Origin: Pseudomonas sp. P8_241
GTDB taxonomy: Bacteria; Pseudomonadota; Gammaproteobacteria; Pseudomonadales; Pseudomonadaceae
DNA: 64,000 bases
Reading direction: 5' to 3'
Assembly (NCBI RefSeq): GCF_034008315.1
Contig: NZ_CP125377.1
Span: 1,686,001 to 1,750,000 of the forward strand
The position numbers were made by a program, and so were the translations under genes. Positions 27,800 to 37,222 of the stretch are shown piece by piece (the stretch's first letter is position 1; each line of letters starts with the position of its first letter). The notes beneath the pieces are model-generated. The model was not told where the DNA came from. It worked only from the letters and a program-made list of their open reading frames with translations, and did not search any database.

Positions 27800-27992
27800 C
27801 TTGCACACTCCTGTAGGTCCAATTGCGCAGTTTAGGCCGTGATCGTCGGCCGTGGTTCCATCAGTCTGGATTTCACCCATTCAACCCCTCTAAATCAGGT
27901 CCGACAAGGCTTGGGGTTGAGCGACACACTTTTTTAGGCGCAGAATGGTCGCCCTTGGGGTCTGACCTCGCCAGCTAAAAAAAGGAAACTCG

Positions 27993-28517
27993 ATGACTCG
28001 TCTTCGTGCCATCTGTACCGCCGTTGCTTTGGTCTGCGCCAGCGGCCAGGTTTTTGCCGACACCGCCAGCCATAACGCCAGTGCCGAGGCTTTCCTGACC
28101 CTGGCGCACGCTGACAAACTGGGTACTCCGGTGTACATGCAAGTACAGCAGATGTTTGCTCAACGTTTTGCCCAGACCAAAGCCCCGGAGTCGAAGAAAG
28201 CCGTGCTGGAAACCTACCAGGCCAAGGCCAACGCCGCCCTGGACCAGGCCATTGGCTGGAACAAGCTGAAACCGGACATGGTCAAGCTCTACACCACCAA
28301 CTTCACCGAATCGGAGCTCAAGGATCTGGTTGCCTTCTACAAGTCGCCACTGGGCAAGAAAGTCCTGGAAAAAATGCCGCAGCTGACCCAGCAATCGGCC
28401 CAGATGACTCAGGCGAAGCTGGAAAGCGCAGTGCCGGTGGTCAACAAGCTGCTGGCGGACATGACGACGGAGCTGGATCCGAAAGGCGCCGCCGCTCCAG
28501 CCAAGAAAAAGCCTTAA
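27993..28517 (+). CDS. DUF2059 periplasmic protein
   Basis: A 174-residue protein with a signal peptide (cleavage near QVFA, residue 22) and a DUF2059 helical domain (PF09832) at about 75-150 (WNKLKPDMVKLYTTNFTESE, then ELKDLVAFYKSPLGKKVLEK). The C-terminus is Ala/Lys-rich. Function of the domain is unknown. AAAAAAAGGAAACTCG gives a strong ribosome site. bolA follows after 12 bases, so the two are probably co-transcribed. Confidence 0.85.
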   Translation: MTRLRAICTAVALVCASGQVFADTASHNASAEAFLTLAHADKLGTPVYMQVQQMFAQRFAQTKAPESKKAVLETYQAKANAALDQAIGWNKLKPDMVKLYTTNFTESELKDLVAFYKSPLGKKVLEKMPQLTQQSAQMTQAKLESAVPVVNKLLADMTTELDPKGAAAPAKKKP

Positions 28518-28529
28518 ACGGAGTTCGGT

Positions 28530-28829
28530 ATGACCATGCAACAACGCATCGAATCGACGCTGGCCTTGCTTCAGCCCGAGCATCTGCAAGTGCTGGATGA
28601 AAGCCACATGCACAGCCGTGGGTTACAGACTCACTACAAAGCGGTGGTGGTCAGCGCACAGTTCGACGGCCTGAGCCGGGTCAAGCGCCACCAGAAAGTC
28701 TACGGCACGCTCGGCGAGTTGATGGGCGAGTTCCATGCGTTGGCGCTGCATACCTACACGCCAGATGAATGGGCACAGATCGACGCGGCTCCGGCCTCGC
28801 CGACCTGTGCCGGCGGCAGCAAACACTGA
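28530..28829 (+). CDS. bolA: BolA family protein
   Basis: 99 residues with the BolA/IbaG fold. The central RVKRHQKVYGTL segment is the helix-turn region with the conserved His, and DESHMHSRG provides the variable loop with a His. BolA proteins pair with monothiol glutaredoxins to handle [2Fe-2S] clusters and influence morphology and stress response. It sits between the DUF2059 gene and trhO, with a REPIN and a hairpin in the 178-base gap that follows. Confidence 0.9.
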   Translation: MTMQQRIESTLALLQPEHLQVLDESHMHSRGLQTHYKAVVVSAQFDGLSRVKRHQKVYGTLGELMGEFHALALHTYTPDEWAQIDAAPASPTCAGGSKH

Positions 28830-28839
28830 CGCTCCCCCC

Positions 28840-28907
28840 TGTAGGAGCCGGCTTGCTGGCGATGGCGTCTTCGAAATCGCTATCGCCAGCAAGCCGGCTC
28901 CTACAGA
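28840..28907. repeat. REPIN: paired inverted REPs (GGCTTGCTGGCGATGG family)
   Basis: TGTAGGAGCCGGCTTGCTGG continuing CGATGGCG and the inverse CGCTATCGCCAGCAAGCCGG continuing CTCCTACA are separated by about 13 bases, just after bolA. Confidence 0.88.
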
Positions 28908-28932
28908 GAAGGTTATTTTTGTTAGAATGCAG

Positions 28933-28960
28933 CGCGCCGCTAACCCGGCGCGTTTTTTTT
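28933..28960 (+). terminator. Terminator-like hairpin between bolA and trhO
   Basis: CGCGCCG pairs with CGGCGCG around a 6-base loop (CTAACC) and is followed directly by eight T's. It lies 47 bases before the trhO ATG and just after a TTAGAAT that could be a -10. It is either the bolA terminator or an attenuator in the trhO leader. Confidence 0.7.
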
Positions 28961-29007
28961 CGCATCCGGTTCACCCCTTACGAGGGTAGCCACCTGGAGA
29001 TTTACCC

Positions 29008-29949
29008 ATGACACAACAGATTGTCGTGGCGGCACTGTATAAGTTCGTCACCCTGGAAGATTACGTCGCCCTGCGCGAGCCACTGCTGCAAGCGATGGTC
29101 GACAACGGCATCAAAGGCACCTTGCTGATTGCCGAAGAAGGCATCAACGGCACCGTGTCCGGCAGCCGTGAAGGCATCGACGGGCTGATGGCCTGGCTCA
29201 AGAACGACCCGCGCATGGACGACATCGACCACAAAGAGTCGTACTGCGATGAGCAGCCGTTCTACCGCACCAAAGTCAAACTCAAGAAAGAAATCGTCAC
29301 CCTCGGCGTGGAAGGCGTGGACCCGAACAAAAAGGTCGGCACTTACGTCGACCCGCAGGACTGGAACGCACTGATCAGCGACCCGCAAGTGTTGTTGATC
29401 GACACCCGTAACGACTACGAAGTCTCGATTGGCACCTTCGAAGGCGCCATCGACCCGAAAACCACCAGTTTTCGCGAGTTTCCCGACTACATCAAAGCCA
29501 ACTTCGACCCGGCCGTGCACAAGAAGGTCGCGATGTTCTGCACCGGCGGTATTCGCTGCGAGAAGGCGTCGAGCTACATGCTCAGCGAAGGCTACGGTGA
29601 GGTCTATCACCTCAAGGGCGGCATCCTGAAGTACCTCGAAGAGGTGCCGCAGGAAGAAACCAAATGGCAGGGCGACTGCTTCGTGTTCGATAACCGTGTG
29701 ACCGTTCGCCACGACCTGAGCGAAGGTGACTACGATCAGTGCCATGCCTGCCGTACGCCGGTCAGCGTTGAAGATCGCGCTTCGGAGCATTACGTGGCGG
29801 GTATCAGCTGCCCGCATTGCTGGGACAAATTGAGCGAAAAAACCCGTCGCAGCGCCATCGATCGGCAAAAGCAGATCGAACTGGCCAAGGCCCGTAACCA
29901 GCCGCACCCGATCGGCTACAACTATAAACAAGCATCCTCCGAGGCCTGA
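29008..29949 (+). CDS. trhO: tRNA uridine 5-oxyacetic acid(34) hydroxylase TrhO (rhodanese family)
   Basis: 313 residues of the YceA/TrhO family: an N-terminal acylphosphatase-like part (about 1-110), a rhodanese domain (about 125-225) with catalytic Cys178 in [16 protein letters not shown], and a C-terminal cysteine-containing part ([20 protein letters not shown]) likely to bind metal. TrhO uses oxygen to make 5-hydroxyuridine at tRNA position 34, the first step to cmo5U. The DsbA-like gene follows after 3 bases. Confidence 0.92.
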   Translation: MTQQIVVAALYKFVTLEDYVALREPLLQAMVDNGIKGTLLIAEEGINGTVSGSREGIDGLMAWLKNDPRMDDIDHKESYCDEQPFYRTKVKLKKEIVTLGVEGVDPNKKVGTYVDPQDWNALISDPQVLLIDTRNDYEVSIGTFEGAIDPKTTSFREFPDYIKANFDPAVHKKVAMFCTGGIRCEKASSYMLSEGYGEVYHLKGGILKYLEEVPQEETKWQGDCFVFDNRVTVRHDLSEGDYDQCHACRTPVSVEDRASEHYVAGISCPHCWDKLSEKTRRSAIDRQKQIELAKARNQPHPIGYNYKQASSEA

Positions 29950-29952
29950 ACC

Positions 29953-30588
29953 ATGTCAGCACGCCTGCTCTATGTGATGGATCCGATGTGTTCCTGGTGT
30001 TGGGGGTTTGCCCCGGTCGCCAACGCATTGGTCGAGCAGGCGCAAGCTGCAGGCGTTGAAGTGCATTTGATCGTGGGTGGTTTGCGCACCGGCAGCGGTG
30101 CGGCGCTGGAACCGACCACACGGCGCTACATTCTTGAACACTGGCAGGCGGTCACGGAGGCCACCGGCCAACCGTTCAAACTCGAAGGCGCATTGCCTGA
30201 CGGTTTTGTCTACGACACCGAGCCTGCCTGCCGGGCACTGGTGACGGCGCGCGGCCTGGCACCGGATTGCGCATGGAAACTGCTCCGGCTGATCCAGCAC
30301 GCGTTTTACGCCGATGGTCGGGATGTCACTCGCGCCAGCGTGCTGGTGGAACTGGCAGAGCAGGCTGGCGTACCGCGCATCGAGTTCGCGGCCGCTTTCG
30401 ACCGTGCCGACATGCACGCTGCGACCAACGCCGATTTCACCTGGGTGCAAGACTTGGGCATTGCCGGTTTTCCGACCCTGTTGGCCGAACGTAATGGCCA
30501 ATTGGCGCTGCTGACCAACGGATATCAACCGCTCAGTGTGCTGTCCCCGCTTCTTGGCCGTTGGCTGGAGCGCGCCGCCTGTGCATGA
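29953..30588 (+). CDS. DsbA family oxidoreductase (FrnE-like)
   Basis: 211 residues with a thioredoxin-fold active site CSWC at about residues 13-16 (MDPMCSWCWGFAPV) and a DsbA helical insertion. The cis-Pro loop is GIAGFPTLL near residue 175. There is no signal peptide, so it is probably cytoplasmic, like FrnE-type or 2-hydroxychromene isomerase-like members. Role and substrate are unknown. It starts 3 bases after trhO and overlaps the next gene by 8 bases, which supports one operon. Confidence 0.86.
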   Translation: MSARLLYVMDPMCSWCWGFAPVANALVEQAQAAGVEVHLIVGGLRTGSGAALEPTTRRYILEHWQAVTEATGQPFKLEGALPDGFVYDTEPACRALVTARGLAPDCAWKLLRLIQHAFYADGRDVTRASVLVELAEQAGVPRIEFAAAFDRADMHAATNADFTWVQDLGIAGFPTLLAERNGQLALLTNGYQPLSVLSPLLGRWLERAACA

Positions 30589-32398
30589 TCTGCCTGACGA
30601 TGTCCCAAGCGCAAAACGTGTCGACCGTCTGAGCTGGGCAGAAATCCGTCGCCTGGCCCTTCATCATAAAAAGTCGCTATGGATCGCCAACGGCGTGGCG
30701 GTGCTCGCAACCCTGTGCAGCGTGCCGATCCCGTTACTCCTGCCGCTGCTGGTGGATGAAGTGCTGCTGGGGCATGGTGACGCTGCGCTGAAGGTCATGA
30801 ATCTTGCACTGCCCCAGGTTTGGCAAAAAGCCGCCGGTTACATTGGCCTGATGCTGGTAGTGACTTTGGCCCTGCGCTGCTCGGCCCTGCTGTTCAACGT
30901 GGTGCAGGCACGGTTGTTCGCCGCATTGGCCAAGGACATCGTCTACCGAATTCGCCTGCGCCTGATCGAACGACTCAAACGCATCTCGCTCGGTGAGTAT
31001 GAAAGTCTGGGCAGTGGCACGGTGACCACTCACTTGGTGACTGACCTCGATACTCTGGACAAATTCGTTGGCGAAACCCTCAGTCGCTTCCTTGTGGCTA
31101 TGCTGACTCTGTTCGGAACCGCCGGCATCCTGATGTGGATGCACTGGAAGCTGGCGCTGTTGATTCTGTTGTTCAATCCGTTGGTGATCTACGCCACGGT
31201 GCAATTGGGCAAGCGGGTCAAGCACCTGAAAAAACTCGAGAACGACAGTACCTCGCGCTTCACTCAGGCATTGACCGAAACACTCGATGCAATCCAGGAA
31301 GTTCGCGCCGGCAATCGCCAAGGGTTTTTCCTCGGTCGCCTCGGTCAGCGTGCCAAAGAGGTCCGTGATTATGCGGTGAACTCGCAGTGGAAAACCGATG
31401 CGTCAAACCGTGCCAGTGGTTTGCTGTTCCAGTTTGGTATCGATATTTTTCGTGCTGCCGCGATGCTTACCGTGCTGTTTTCCGACCTGTCCATCGGCCA
31501 GATGCTCGCGGTGTTCAGCTACCTGTGGTTCATGATTGGTCCGGTGGAACAATTGCTGAACCTGCAATATGCCTACTACGCCGCCGGCGGCGCGCTGTCA
31601 CGGATCAACGAGTTGCTGTCCCGAGCCGATGAACCGGAGTACCCGGGGGGCGTCGATCCGTTCAGCGGTCGCCAGACGGTCGGACTCGAGGTGCAGGGGT
31701 TGAGTTTTGGCTACGGCGACGAACTGGTCCTGAACGAGATGAATTTGTCCATCGCCCCCGGGGAAAAAGTCGCGATTGTCGGTGCCAGCGGCGGTGGCAA
31801 GAGTACGTTGGTGCAATTGCTGCTGGGCTTGTACACGCCGCTGGCCGGGACCATTCGCTTTGGCGGCTCGACCCAGCAAGAGATCGGCCTGGAAACCGTG
31901 CGGGAAAACGTCGCGGTTGTGCTTCAACACCCGGCGTTGTTCAACGACACGATTCGGGCCAACCTGACCATGGGTCGTGAGCGCAGCGATGAGGCTTGCT
32001 GGCAAGCCCTGGAAATCGCGCAACTTCACGGCACGGTCCGCGAGTTGCCCAACGGTCTGGACAGCATCGTCGGGCGTTCCGGCGTGCGTTTGTCCGGTGG
32101 CCAGCGCCAGCGCCTGGCGATTGCGCGGATGGTGCTTGCCGAACCCAAAGTGGTGATCCTTGACGAGGCCACCTCTGCACTGGATGCCGCCACCGAATAC
32201 AACCTGCATCAGGCACTAGCGCGTTTCCTGAGCAATCGCACCACGTTGATCATTGCCCACCGTCTATCTGCCGTGAAGCAGGCAGACCGGGTGTTGGTGT
32301 TTGACGGCGGGCAAATCGCCGAGGATGGCGACCACCAGCAGCTGATTGCCGATGGTGGTTTGTATGCCAAGCTTTATGGGCATTTGCAGCAGTTGTAA
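30581..32398 (+). CDS. ABC exporter, fused permease and ATP-binding domains
   Basis: 605 residues from GTG 30581, which overlaps the DsbA-like stop by 8 bases; TGGAG lies 10 bases upstream. A six-helix ABC membrane domain occupies about residues 35-320 and an ATPase domain about 365-600. The latter has Walker A GASGGGKST (about 401), signature LSGGQRQRLAIARM (about 504) and Walker B VVILDEATSALD (about 525). This half-transporter would work as a homodimer exporter of a lipid, peptide or drug. Substrate is unknown. Confidence 0.88.
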   Translation: MHDLPDDVPSAKRVDRLSWAEIRRLALHHKKSLWIANGVAVLATLCSVPIPLLLPLLVDEVLLGHGDAALKVMNLALPQVWQKAAGYIGLMLVVTLALRCSALLFNVVQARLFAALAKDIVYRIRLRLIERLKRISLGEYESLGSGTVTTHLVTDLDTLDKFVGETLSRFLVAMLTLFGTAGILMWMHWKLALLILLFNPLVIYATVQLGKRVKHLKKLENDSTSRFTQALTETLDAIQEVRAGNRQGFFLGRLGQRAKEVRDYAVNSQWKTDASNRASGLLFQFGIDIFRAAAMLTVLFSDLSIGQMLAVFSYLWFMIGPVEQLLNLQYAYYAAGGALSRINELLSRADEPEYPGGVDPFSGRQTVGLEVQGLSFGYGDELVLNEMNLSIAPGEKVAIVGASGGGKSTLVQLLLGLYTPLAGTIRFGGSTQQEIGLETVRENVAVVLQHPALFNDTIRANLTMGRERSDEACWQALEIAQLHGTVRELPNGLDSIVGRSGVRLSGGQRQRLAIARMVLAEPKVVILDEATSALDAATEYNLHQALARFLSNRTTLIIAHRLSAVKQADRVLVFDGGQIAEDGDHQQLIADGGLYAKLYGHLQQL

Positions 32399-32562
32399 CC
32401 AGACGGTCAATACACTGGAAAACACCGTGACGCGCGTGATTTGCAGTCACGCTGCGTCTTTCAGGGAAGGTGTGTCGCTTGCCTGGACTGCAATCGCGAC
32501 CTAGGCTAGCTGTAGCGATTTCGCCCGGATGGCGAGCAAGCAGTGCTAAAGCAAGGGACCTC

Positions 32563-35022
32563 ATGAATCAAGTGCGGACACTCGGAACGCCACGGCTGCT
32601 GGGCATCGTCTGGCCATTTATCGCCGTCGTGATATTTCAGGCCCTGCTGGGTGGCGTCAGCCTTTATGTGCTGTCGGCGGTACGTGGCTATGTTGCCGGG
32701 GAAAGCCTGTGGTCCAAAGGCCAGAAAGACGCCATCTATTACCTCAATCTCTACGGCGACAGCCGTGATGAGGCGATTTTCCACAAATACCAGAACGCCA
32801 TTTCGGTGCCTCAGGGAGGCCACGAGTTGCGGGTGGCCCTGGACCATCAACCACCGGATATCGAAGCAGCGCGCATAGCCATCCTCAAGGGAGGCAATCA
32901 TCCCGACGATGTCTCCAGCCTGATCTGGCTGTACCTCAATTTCCGGCACTTCAGTTATCTCGAGAAAGCTATTGATCTCTGGACGCTCGGGGACTCGTAT
33001 CTGGTCCGGCTTGATGATGTAGCCCGGGAGATGCATCAGGGCATTACCGCGAATCGGGCATCGCAAGCCGATATCCAACGCTGGAAGGAACAGATTCTCA
33101 CCATCAACGAAGGCGTGACTCCAGCCGCAAAAGCCTTCAGCGATGCGCTGGGTGAAGGTTCGCGGATGATACTTCGTCTGCTGCTATGGACGAATCTGGC
33201 CACTGCACTGGGTTTGATCGTGCTGGCGCTGATGCGCACCCATAAACTGCTCAAGCAACGTCATGCTTTTGCCGACGCGTTGCAACTGGAGAAGGACCGG
33301 GCGCAGATCACACTGCAATCGATTGGCGACGGAGTCATCACCACGGATGTCTCGGGCGCGATTGCCTACATGAACCCGGCCGCTGAGGCGTTGACCCATT
33401 GGAAAGCCGAGCAGGCAACGGGATTGCCGCTGGCAGCATTGTTCAACCTGCTGGATGACAATGCCCAGGCCGACGGCTTTACGTTGATCGAGCACATTTT
33501 GAGCGGCCAACTCAGTGGAGGTAGCGAGCATTCCAAGTTGATTCAGCGTCTTGATGGCAGCACGGTGTCGGTCACGCTGGTCGGTGCGCCTATCCGCAAC
33601 GCCGGCAAGGTCAGCGGAGCGGTGCTCGTGTTGCACGACATGACTCAGGAGCGGCAATACATCGCCAATCTGTCCTGGCAGGCAACCCACGATGCCTTGA
33701 CCGGCCTTGCCAATCGCCGCGAGTTCGAATATCGCCTGGAGCAGGCGCTGCACAATCTGACGCGCTACTCAGGGCGACATGCCTTGATGTTCCTCGATCT
33801 GGATCAGTTCAAACTGGTCAACGATACCTGTGGGCATGCGGCGGGTGATGAGTTGTTGCGACACATCTGCGCGTTGTTGCAATCGGGATTGCGCGAAGGC
33901 GATACCCTGGCCCGCCTGGGCGGCGACGAATTCGGCATCTTGCTGGAAAACTGTTCGTTGGAGGTCGCTGAAAAAATTGCCGAGAGCCTGCGCCAGACGG
34001 TGCAAAACCTGCATTTCGTCTGGAAAGGCCGGCCATTCGTGACCACTGTGAGCATCGGGTTGGTGCACGTCGCGCAGAGTCCGACCACGCTGGAAGCCTC
34101 GCTACGTACCGCGGACATGGCCTGTTATATGGCCAAGGAAAAGGGGCGTAACCGGGTTCAGGTCTATCATCCGGACGATTCTGAACTGTCCCTGCGCTTC
34201 GGCGAAATGGCCTGGGTGCAGCGCCTGCACATGGCATTGGAAGAGGACCGCTTCTGTCTCTATGCCCAGGAGATCGCGCCCCTGGGTCACATTGACAAGG
34301 ACGGCGGGCATATAGAGATTTTGCTGCGTTTGCATGACGAAGCGGGGCGCATGATTCTGCCCGACAGTTTCATTCCTGCCGCTGAGCGTTATGGCCTGAT
34401 GAGTTCGCTTGATCGCTGGGTCGTGCAGAACGTGTTCAAAATCATTGCCCAATGCCAGGCCGAGCAGCGCCCGGGGCCGTTGGCCATGTGTGCGATTAAT
34501 CTGTCAGGCACGACGATTGGAGACGAGGCGTTTCTCGACTTCCTGCGGGAACAGTTCGTTACTTATTCGATTCCGCCTGAAATGATTTGTTTTGAAATTA
34601 CTGAAACCAGCGCCATTTCAAATCTTGGCAGCGCAATCAGATTCATCAATGAACTCAAAGGCTTGGGTTGCCATTTTTCTCTGGATGACTTTTGCGCCGG
34701 AATGTCCTCATTCGCGTATCTGAAACATTTGCCTGTAGACTTCCTGAAGATCGACGGGAGTTTCGTAAAGGATATGCTGGACGACCCGATTAACCGAGCC
34801 ATGGTCGAAGTGATCAATCACATCGGCCATGTCATGGGTAAGCGCACGATAGCTGAGTTTGTCGAAACGCCCCAGATTGAGCAGGCCTTGCTTGAGATCG
34901 GGGTGGATTATGCTCAAGGGTATGTGATTGAACGCCCGCATCCGTTTACCTGCGACAGTTTACAGAGTCGTCCTGCCAGGCCTCAGCCTTTGCTGCTAAA
35001 GGCGCCTGGCACGTTCCGTTGA
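32563..35022 (+). CDS. rbdA: Membrane PAS-GGDEF-EAL c-di-GMP protein, RbdA-like
   Basis: 819 residues from ATG 32563 (AAGGGACCTC upstream). One membrane helix near residues 14-42 and another near 205-225 flank a sensory region. They are followed by PAS (about 245-360), GGDEF (about 375-535) and EAL (about 545-805) domains. GGDEF is intact at 453-457 with an I-site-like REGD just before. The EAL motif reads EIL at 585-587, but other catalytic blocks such as CFEITETSAI and SLDDFC and the Lys in FLKIDGSFVK are present, so phosphodiesterase activity is plausible. Domain order and position after the ABC gene match my memory of P. aeruginosa RbdA, a biofilm-dispersal regulator. Confidence 0.85.
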   Translation: MNQVRTLGTPRLLGIVWPFIAVVIFQALLGGVSLYVLSAVRGYVAGESLWSKGQKDAIYYLNLYGDSRDEAIFHKYQNAISVPQGGHELRVALDHQPPDIEAARIAILKGGNHPDDVSSLIWLYLNFRHFSYLEKAIDLWTLGDSYLVRLDDVAREMHQGITANRASQADIQRWKEQILTINEGVTPAAKAFSDALGEGSRMILRLLLWTNLATALGLIVLALMRTHKLLKQRHAFADALQLEKDRAQITLQSIGDGVITTDVSGAIAYMNPAAEALTHWKAEQATGLPLAALFNLLDDNAQADGFTLIEHILSGQLSGGSEHSKLIQRLDGSTVSVTLVGAPIRNAGKVSGAVLVLHDMTQERQYIANLSWQATHDALTGLANRREFEYRLEQALHNLTRYSGRHALMFLDLDQFKLVNDTCGHAAGDELLRHICALLQSGLREGDTLARLGGDEFGILLENCSLEVAEKIAESLRQTVQNLHFVWKGRPFVTTVSIGLVHVAQSPTTLEASLRTADMACYMAKEKGRNRVQVYHPDDSELSLRFGEMAWVQRLHMALEEDRFCLYAQEIAPLGHIDKDGGHIEILLRLHDEAGRMILPDSFIPAAERYGLMSSLDRWVVQNVFKIIAQCQAEQRPGPLAMCAINLSGTTIGDEAFLDFLREQFVTYSIPPEMICFEITETSAISNLGSAIRFINELKGLGCHFSLDDFCAGMSSFAYLKHLPVDFLKIDGSFVKDMLDDPINRAMVEVINHIGHVMGKRTIAEFVETPQIEQALLEIGVDYAQGYVIERPHPFTCDSLQSRPARPQPLLLKAPGTFR

Positions 35023-35067
35023 AATCTCTCGCCGATCCTGACAATCACAATCAAAAGGAGCTCGACA

Positions 35068-35862
35068 GTGATCGACACATTCAACAGAACCGGACCCCTC
35101 ATGGAAGCTGCAAGTTATCCCGCTTGGGCCCAGCGCCTGATTCAGGATTGCAGCGAGAGCAAGCGCCGGGTTGTCGAACACGAACTGTATCAACGCATGC
35201 GAGATAACAAGCTCAGTGCGAAGACCATGCGTCAGTACCTGATCGGTGGCTGGCCGGTGGTCGAACAGTTCGCGTTGTATATGGCACAAAACCTCACCAA
35301 GACCCGTTTTGCCCGTCATCCTGGCGAGGACATGGCGCGCCGCTGGCTGATGCGCAACATTCGCGTGGAATTGAACCATGCCGATTATTGGGTGCACTGG
35401 AGCCGCGCTCATGGAGTCAGCCTGGAAGATCTGCAGGCGCAACAGGTTGCACCTGAGCTTCACGCCCTGAGCCATTGGTGCTGGCATACAAGCTCAGCGG
35501 ATTCGCTGATTGTCGGCATTGCTGCCACCAACTACGCCATTGAAGGGGCGACCGGCGAATGGTCGGCGGTGGTCTGTTCCAATGGCATCTACGCCGCATC
35601 GTTTGCCGAGGAAGATCGCAAACGCGCGATGAAGTGGCTGAAGATGCATGCCCAGTATGACGATGCCCATCCATGGGAAGCCCTGGAAATCATCTGCACA
35701 TTGGCAGGCATGAACCCCAGCAAATCCTTGCAGGTGGAATTACGCCAGGCGGTGTGCAAGAGCTACGACTACATGTACCTGTTTCTTGAGCGCTGCATGC
35801 AGTTGGAGCACGCGGAAAAAGCGTTGGTGGTCCGTGAGCGTCCGGAACTGGCCGAAAGCTGA
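35068..35862 (+). CDS. undA: UndA-type medium-chain fatty acid decarboxylase (1-undecene synthesis)
   Basis: 264 residues from GTG 35068 with AAGGAG 7 bases upstream. A haem-oxygenase-like/TenA-like helical fold. The iron ligands reported for P. fluorescens UndA are at the same numbering: Glu101 and His104 in RVELNHADYWVHW, Glu159 in NYAIEGATGEW, and His194 in KMHAQYDDAHPWEAL, plus Asp198 and His201 that could complete a diiron site. UndA uses oxygen to turn C10-C14 fatty acids into terminal alkenes such as 1-undecene. The close match to the Pf-5 protein is from memory. It begins 45 bases after the rbdA-like gene. Confidence 0.88.
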   Translation: MIDTFNRTGPLMEAASYPAWAQRLIQDCSESKRRVVEHELYQRMRDNKLSAKTMRQYLIGGWPVVEQFALYMAQNLTKTRFARHPGEDMARRWLMRNIRVELNHADYWVHWSRAHGVSLEDLQAQQVAPELHALSHWCWHTSSADSLIVGIAATNYAIEGATGEWSAVVCSNGIYAASFAEEDRKRAMKWLKMHAQYDDAHPWEALEIICTLAGMNPSKSLQVELRQAVCKSYDYMYLFLERCMQLEHAEKALVVRERPELAES

Positions 35863-35883
35863 TCCGATCGCTTGAAACAACCG

Positions 35884-35973
35884 TGGGGGCGAGCCTGCTC
35901 GCGATGGCGGACTGTCAAACAACATCATTGTTGAATCTCAGATCGCTCTCTCGAGCAGGCTCGCTCCCGCAAT
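35884..35973. repeat. REPIN: paired inverted REPs (GAGCCTGCTCGCGATGG family)
   Basis: GTGGGGGCGAGCCTGCTCGC and its inverse CGAGCAGGCTCGCTCCCGC are separated by about 45 bases. They lie between the convergent undA and GGDEF genes. Confidence 0.82.
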
Positions 35974-35995
35974 GATTAAAGCGTAGGCCAAAGGC

Positions 35996-36922
35996 TCAGC
36001 CTGCCATCGTCAGCCGATTGCGTCCTTCGCGCTTGGCCACATACATCGCGCTGTCGGCACGTCGCAACAAGCTGTCGGCAGATTCACCTGGTAACAAGGT
36101 CGAGCAACCAAGGCTGACGGTCAGTTCGATCGGATGTCCATCGACCTGGTAATCCTCAGCTTGCGTTGCAAACCTCAATCGCTCACCAACCATCGCCGCG
36201 GCTTCGCGGGTGGTGTTTGACAGCAGAATCAAGAACTCTTCGCCACCATAGCGGAACACCATGTCTACGTTACGCAGTTGGTTCTTGATTGAAGCGGCAA
36301 CTGCCTTGAGCACTTCATCACCGGCACTGTGCCCGTAGGTGTCGTTGACTCGCTTGAAATGGTCGATGTCCAGCATCAGCAGCGATAACGGTTGCAGGTG
36401 GCGCCGGGAAAGCTCGATCTCCCGTTGCAGGGTCTGATCCATGGCGATGCGGTTGCCAGTGTCTGTCAGCGGGTCGCGCAATGCGCTTTGGGTGGCGGCA
36501 CGATAAAGAAGTGCATTGCGCATCGGGAAGAGCAGCGCGGCCAGCAGCGATTCCAGATGGGCCTGTTCCGGTTCGCTGAATCGCTGATTGCGACGAAAAA
36601 CCAGCTCACCCAGGTGTTCGCCTTCGTGGCTGAGGCAATAGCTGATGGAGTGATGGCCCCTATGGCCGAAATCCAGGCGCAAGTCGCTGCTTTTGTGTTG
36701 ATAGCTCAAGGCGTCCAGCGGCACGATGCGCTGAACTTCGCGAAAGAAAATTCCGAGAATGCGTTGTGGCTCAAGACTGGTTTGCAGCTGCACGTTCAGT
36801 TGCTGGCGCAATTGCGCGAGGTTGACCGGCCTCTCCAGAAAGGGAGGCTGTTGACCAAAGCCCAGGCGTTGCAATTTGGCGCTATCAAAGTCAATTGCGT
36901 TGGTCTGGGAAGGTGGTTTCAT
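35996..36922 (-). CDS. GGDEF diguanylate cyclase
   Basis: 308 residues, soluble. A GAF-like N-terminal region (about 38-145) precedes a C-terminal GGDEF domain (about 150-305). The active-site GGEEF is at 226-230, and an I-site RNVD at 217-220, five residues before it, indicates product inhibition. It should make c-di-GMP. The gene is the second c-di-GMP protein within 4 kb, opposite in orientation to the rbdA-like gene, and has its own upstream region at 36923-37200. Confidence 0.9.
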   Translation of the reverse strand: MKPPSQTNAIDFDSAKLQRLGFGQQPPFLERPVNLAQLRQQLNVQLQTSLEPQRILGIFFREVQRIVPLDALSYQHKSSDLRLDFGHRGHHSISYCLSHEGEHLGELVFRRNQRFSEPEQAHLESLLAALLFPMRNALLYRAATQSALRDPLTDTGNRIAMDQTLQREIELSRRHLQPLSLLMLDIDHFKRVNDTYGHSAGDEVLKAVAASIKNQLRNVDMVFRYGGEEFLILLSNTTREAAAMVGERLRFATQAEDYQVDGHPIELTVSLGCSTLLPGESADSLLRRADSAMYVAKREGRNRLTMAG

Positions 36923-37222
36923 AAGGCGTGCGCCCCCTAAGCAGCAAGACTGTCTTACAAGCTGGGTGAGAGCGGCTTTGAGCTGCGCGTCGTACTGGTC
37001 CGTCAGTCCCGTAGGACATTTCTTACAAGTCTAATCCGCTTTGCTGAAGATGAGTAACTCATCACCTCAAGCACTGCCCATCTGCTTTCACGTTGCCTGT
37101 TGAGCAAACTTAGAGCGAAAGTCGTGCCATTCGGTTCCAGTGAATAAAATTTGAATTAAATCAATTAGATACATGAAGTTGGCAGTGCCACTTCAGTCAG
37201 GCGTGGCATTTCTTTGACAGTA
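36923..37222. other. Intergenic region upstream of the GGDEF gene
   Basis: About 300 bases with no credible reading frame. An AT-rich patch around 37140-37175 (AATAAAATTTGAATTAAATC) is the only compositional feature. TGGCAGTGCCA at 37180-37190 is a short palindrome. It probably holds the leftward promoter of the diguanylate cyclase, but I could not fix one. Confidence 0.4.

Noticed and set aside
37180..37216. Sigma-54 type promoter before the GGDEF gene
   Set aside because: TGGCA is present, but a GC doublet at the required spacing is missing on either strand.
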